From JAYRGC01 sp041908065 (lineage in GTDB: Bacteria > Pseudomonadota > Alphaproteobacteria > UBA9219): a stretch of DNA of 7,842 nt. Positions 5,895 to 7,842 of this stretch are shown in pieces (the first letter of the stretch is position 1; every line of letters starts with the position of its first letter). Location: positions 1 through 7,842 of the forward strand of contig JAYRGC010000043.1 in the NCBI GenBank assembly GCA_041908065.1. Direction: 5' to 3'. Both the position numbers and the translations under genes were made by a program. The notes beneath the pieces were generated by a model. The model ran no database searches and had not been told where the DNA came from. It saw only the letters and a program-made list of their open reading frames with translations.

Positions 5895-7842
5895 TTATTC
5901 CATCCAGTAGATCACGGCGTAACCTGAACCGCCGGAACCGCCAGGGTTGCCGCCGCCGCCGCCGCCGCCGCTGTTCGCCGCTGCGGAACCACCGGTCCCC
6001 GTAGAACCATTGCCCCCGTTTCCATAGCTGGCCCCACCGCCGCCGCCAAGGCTGCTGCCGTTGCCGCCAGCAGCAGTTGAGCTCAATCCAAAAACGGTTG
6101 CTAGTCTACTACCTCCAGCTCCCGAGCTCGACGAATTAGTGTAGCCGCCGCCACCACCACTGCCGCTGCCGCCGATCCCGCCGTAGCCTGCACCTGAGTC
6201 TGATCCATTTGTCCCAACCATAATGGAAGATTCATATGTAGAGGCTGAACCGCCTCGGCCACCGTAACTGCCGCTGCCGCTGCCGCCGCCAGTAACCGCC
6301 GCTACCACACTATAGCTCGCATCGGTCAAATAGGTGGCTCCACCACCGGAACCGGCCCCGCCGCCTGCTCCTATGGTCACGGTCAGATTTCCCGTCACTG
6401 GCACCCCAGTGAACCAACCAATGCCACCACCACCACCGCCGCCGACGTAACCACTGCTACTGCCGCCGCCGCCGCCGCCGCCGACCAACAACGCCATCAC
6501 CACCGGAATCTTCATCGTGGCGGGTTTGGTCCAAGTGCCGGAGGCCGTGAAGGCTTGTCTGTTCCACGTCTTCGTGCTTTCGCCGCCCAAGGCCGTCCAC
6601 GCCGGCGACGATCCCATGTACGCCTCGACCGATGCGGTGGAGGTGTTGTACCTAACCATCCCCACCGCGCCCGTGGGCCGCTGCGCCGACGTGCCTTGCG
6701 GCAAAAGAACCGAATTCGTCCTGCCGGAAACGTCCAGCGCCGCGCCGGTGTTGGGGGAGCTGGTTCCTATGCCCACGTTGCCGCTGCCGTCTATTCTCAT
6801 TCGTTCCGTGGGCAAGGTCCCGGCGTCTCCCGCGCCGCCGACGCCGAACGCCATGTATTCGGTTCCCCACACTCCGGTAGCGAAACCGGCTTGAATATTG
6901 GCGACGCGCCTGACGCCTGTGTCAATAGGGTAATTGTAAAAAGTGCCCCAAAAATCGTAATTGGAAACCAAATTGTTCGTGCCGCCGGGCGGTCGTATCC
7001 GCACCGTGGTGCTGGACGTTCCGGTAATGACCAAGTCAGCGGAAAGAGTGCTGTTGTTGATGCCTATTTTCTTAGCCGACAGGTCCCCGTAGATCAGATT
7101 CCCGATGTTCAGCCAGTTGCTGGTCGAGGCGGCGGGCGTGTCCACCGCCGAACTCGTCCCGATCAGGATGTTGTTGGAGCCGGTGGAAAGAGTCCCATAA
7201 CCGACCGCATAGCCTATCGCCACGTTGTTGCTACCCGTGGTGTTGGCCTTCAACGCAGCCGTCCCATATGCCGTGTTGGCGTTGCCAGTGGTGGTGAAGT
7301 AAAGAGCGTTCACGCCATAGGCTGTGTTGCCGAAGCCAGTGGTATTGTCATGAAGTGCATTAACGCCATTAGCACTGTTGCTGTAACCCGTGGTGTTGGA
7401 ATAAAGGGATCGATACCCATTGGCGGTGTTGTTGTACCCCGTCGTCGTCGCCTGCAACGCCCCCACGCCCACCGCCGTGTTGTAGAGATTGGTCGCGCTC
7501 TGCGCCGCCAACGCGCTTGGCCCCACCGCGATGGAGGTCGTGTCGCTGGCGGGTTGGTGCATGATCTTCGTGTTGGCGATGTAATACCCGCCGGTGATGG
7601 CCGTCAGGTTTACGTCTCCGGTGACTTCGAACTCCTGCGCCGGGGTTCCTACCCCTATCCCCACGCTCCCCGTCGCCGTCACCCGCAGGCGTTCCGTCCC
7701 CGCCGTCGCCACCGACACCGTGCTCGCCGTTCCGCTGAACAAGCCCGTCGTGATGTCGTCGCTGCGCTGCGGGTTCGTCGTCGTCGCCGTCGCCCCCAGA
7801 TATATCCCGCTCCCGATCGTCGAGCTGCTGGTAAGCAAACTC
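5895..7842 (-). CDS. Fibre/adhesin-like protein with YadA-head-like repeats and glycine-rich C-terminus, N-terminus outside window
   Basis: The frame stays open to the window edge, so at least 648 residues are the C-terminal part of a longer protein. Numbering from the codon ending at 7838, it has: TERLRVTATGSVGIGVGTP (48-66); five 17-residue repeats with consensus like TAxGxxALxxNTTGxxN (121-205) plus a degenerate sixth; a second TERMRIDGSGNVGIGTSSP (344-362); the segment GTSAQRPTGAVGMVRYNTST (382-401), common in tail fibres; and a glycine-rich domain (about 430-645) introduced by FTASGTWTKPA and ending GSGYAVIYW. This mix is typical of trimeric beta-structured phage tail fibres and bacterial surface adhesins, predicted to bind a surface. 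It lacks the C-terminal peptidase S74 chaperone that often ends such fibres. No other phage genes are in view, so prophage fibre and cell-surface adhesin both remain possible. Confidence 0.8.
   Translation of the reverse strand, partial: SLLTSSSTIGSGIYLGATATTTNPQRSDDITTGLFSGTASTVSVATAGTERLRVTATGSVGIGVGTPAQEFEVTGDVNLTAITGGYYIANTKIMHQPASDTTSIAVGPSALAAQSATNLYNTAVGVGALQATTTGYNNTANGYRSLYSNTTGYSNSANGVNALHDNTTGFGNTAYGVNALYFTTTGNANTAYGTAALKANTTGSNNVAIGYAVGYGTLSTGSNNILIGTSSAVDTPAASTSNWLNIGNLIYGDLSAKKIGINNSTLSADLVITGTSSTTVRIRPPGGTNNLVSNYDFWGTFYNYPIDTGVRRVANIQAGFATGVWGTEYMAFGVGGAGDAGTLPTERMRIDGSGNVGIGTSSPNTGAALDVSGRTNSVLLPQGTSAQRPTGAVGMVRYNTSTASVEAYMGSSPAWTALGGESTKTWNRQAFTASGTWTKPATMKIPVVMALLVGGGGGGGSSSGYVGGGGGGGIGWFTGVPVTGNLTVTIGAGGGAGSGGGATYLTDASYSVVAAVTGGGSGSGSYGGRGGSASTYESSIMVGTNGSDSGAGYGGIGGSGSGGGGGYTNSSSSGAGGSRLATVFGLSSTAAGGNGSSLGGGGGASYGNGGNGSTGTGGSAAANSGGGGGGGNPGGSGGSGYAVIYWME
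5949..5969. repeat. (GCC)7 microsatellite coding for seven glycines
   Basis: Seven uninterrupted GCC triplets (GGC on the coding strand) encode the glycine run near the C-terminus of the fibre protein. Slippage would add or remove whole glycines without breaking the frame. An identical-length tract lies at 6462-6482. Confidence 0.9.
6462..6482. repeat. (GCC)7 microsatellite at the start of the glycine-rich domain
   Basis: Seven GCC triplets encode the glycine run after MALLV (residues 453-459 of the visible protein). Together with 5949-5969 it brackets the glycine-rich domain. Elsewhere in the domain glycine codons are mixed, so these two uniform tracts stand out. Confidence 0.9.
7224..7478 (-). 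repeat. Five tandem 51-base units encoding 17-residue YadA-head-like repeats
   Basis: Five consecutive in-frame units of 17 codons begin TAVGVGAL, TANGYRSL, SANGVNAL, TAYGVNAL and TAYGTAAL, four with a central TTG and all with a closing N. A sixth, 18-residue unit starting VAIGYAVG follows to about 7170. Protein conservation is higher than DNA conservation, so the array is old or held by selection. Repeats of this type usually form stacked left-handed beta-roll layers in trimeric adhesin heads. Confidence 0.85.

Noticed and set aside
7836..7838. TTG at 7836-7838 as the start of the fibre gene
   Set aside because: The frame is open beyond it to the window edge, no ribosome binding site can be seen, and the protein begins mid-domain, so it is an internal Leu codon.

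Overview
The window looks like chromosomal DNA of an alphaproteobacterium of moderately high GC content. The strongest taxonomic signal is the response regulator at 827-1534, which reads as ChvI almost throughout. The DapA protein and the family of the predicted methyltransferase also fit alphaproteobacteria. I cannot name a genus. Isoleucine is often encoded by ATA (18 of 42 Ile codons hand-counted in three genes), which is uncommon at this GC level.

Layout, left to right. (1) 1-62 is the right part of a palindromic composite repeat cut by the window edge. (2) 63-228 is non-coding leader DNA with weak regulatory candidates. (3) 229-1534 (+) is a two-gene unit: a stand-alone sensor-type globin (protoglobin fold, proximal His visible), then a ChvI-type OmpR-family response regulator. 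No histidine kinase lies beside them. (4) 1547-5632 (-) is a compact three-gene unit transcribed right to left: a protein of the methyltransferase/regulatory-domain family whose SAM-binding motifs are degenerate, a TPR-glycosyltransferase joined to it by an ATGA stop/start overlap, and dapA. Its likely promoter is at 5667-5695. (5) 5763-5859 is a complete copy of the composite repeat seen at the left edge, in the opposite orientation. (6) 5895-7842 (-) is the C-terminal part of a fibre- or adhesin-like surface protein with 17-residue YadA-head-like repeats and a very glycine-rich end; its start lies beyond the window.

How the genes may work together. The globin and ChvI are probably co-transcribed, which suggests gas or redox input into a pathway normally known for envelope and acid signalling; this is inference from gene order. 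The TPR-glycosyltransferase, its coupled methyltransferase-like partner and the fibre protein all read leftward, which raises the possibility of surface-protein glycosylation. DapA makes a precursor of lysine and of diaminopimelate for peptidoglycan and may simply be the last gene of that transcript. The globin-ChvI pair and the inverted composite repeats on either side of the five-gene block are the points most worth following up.
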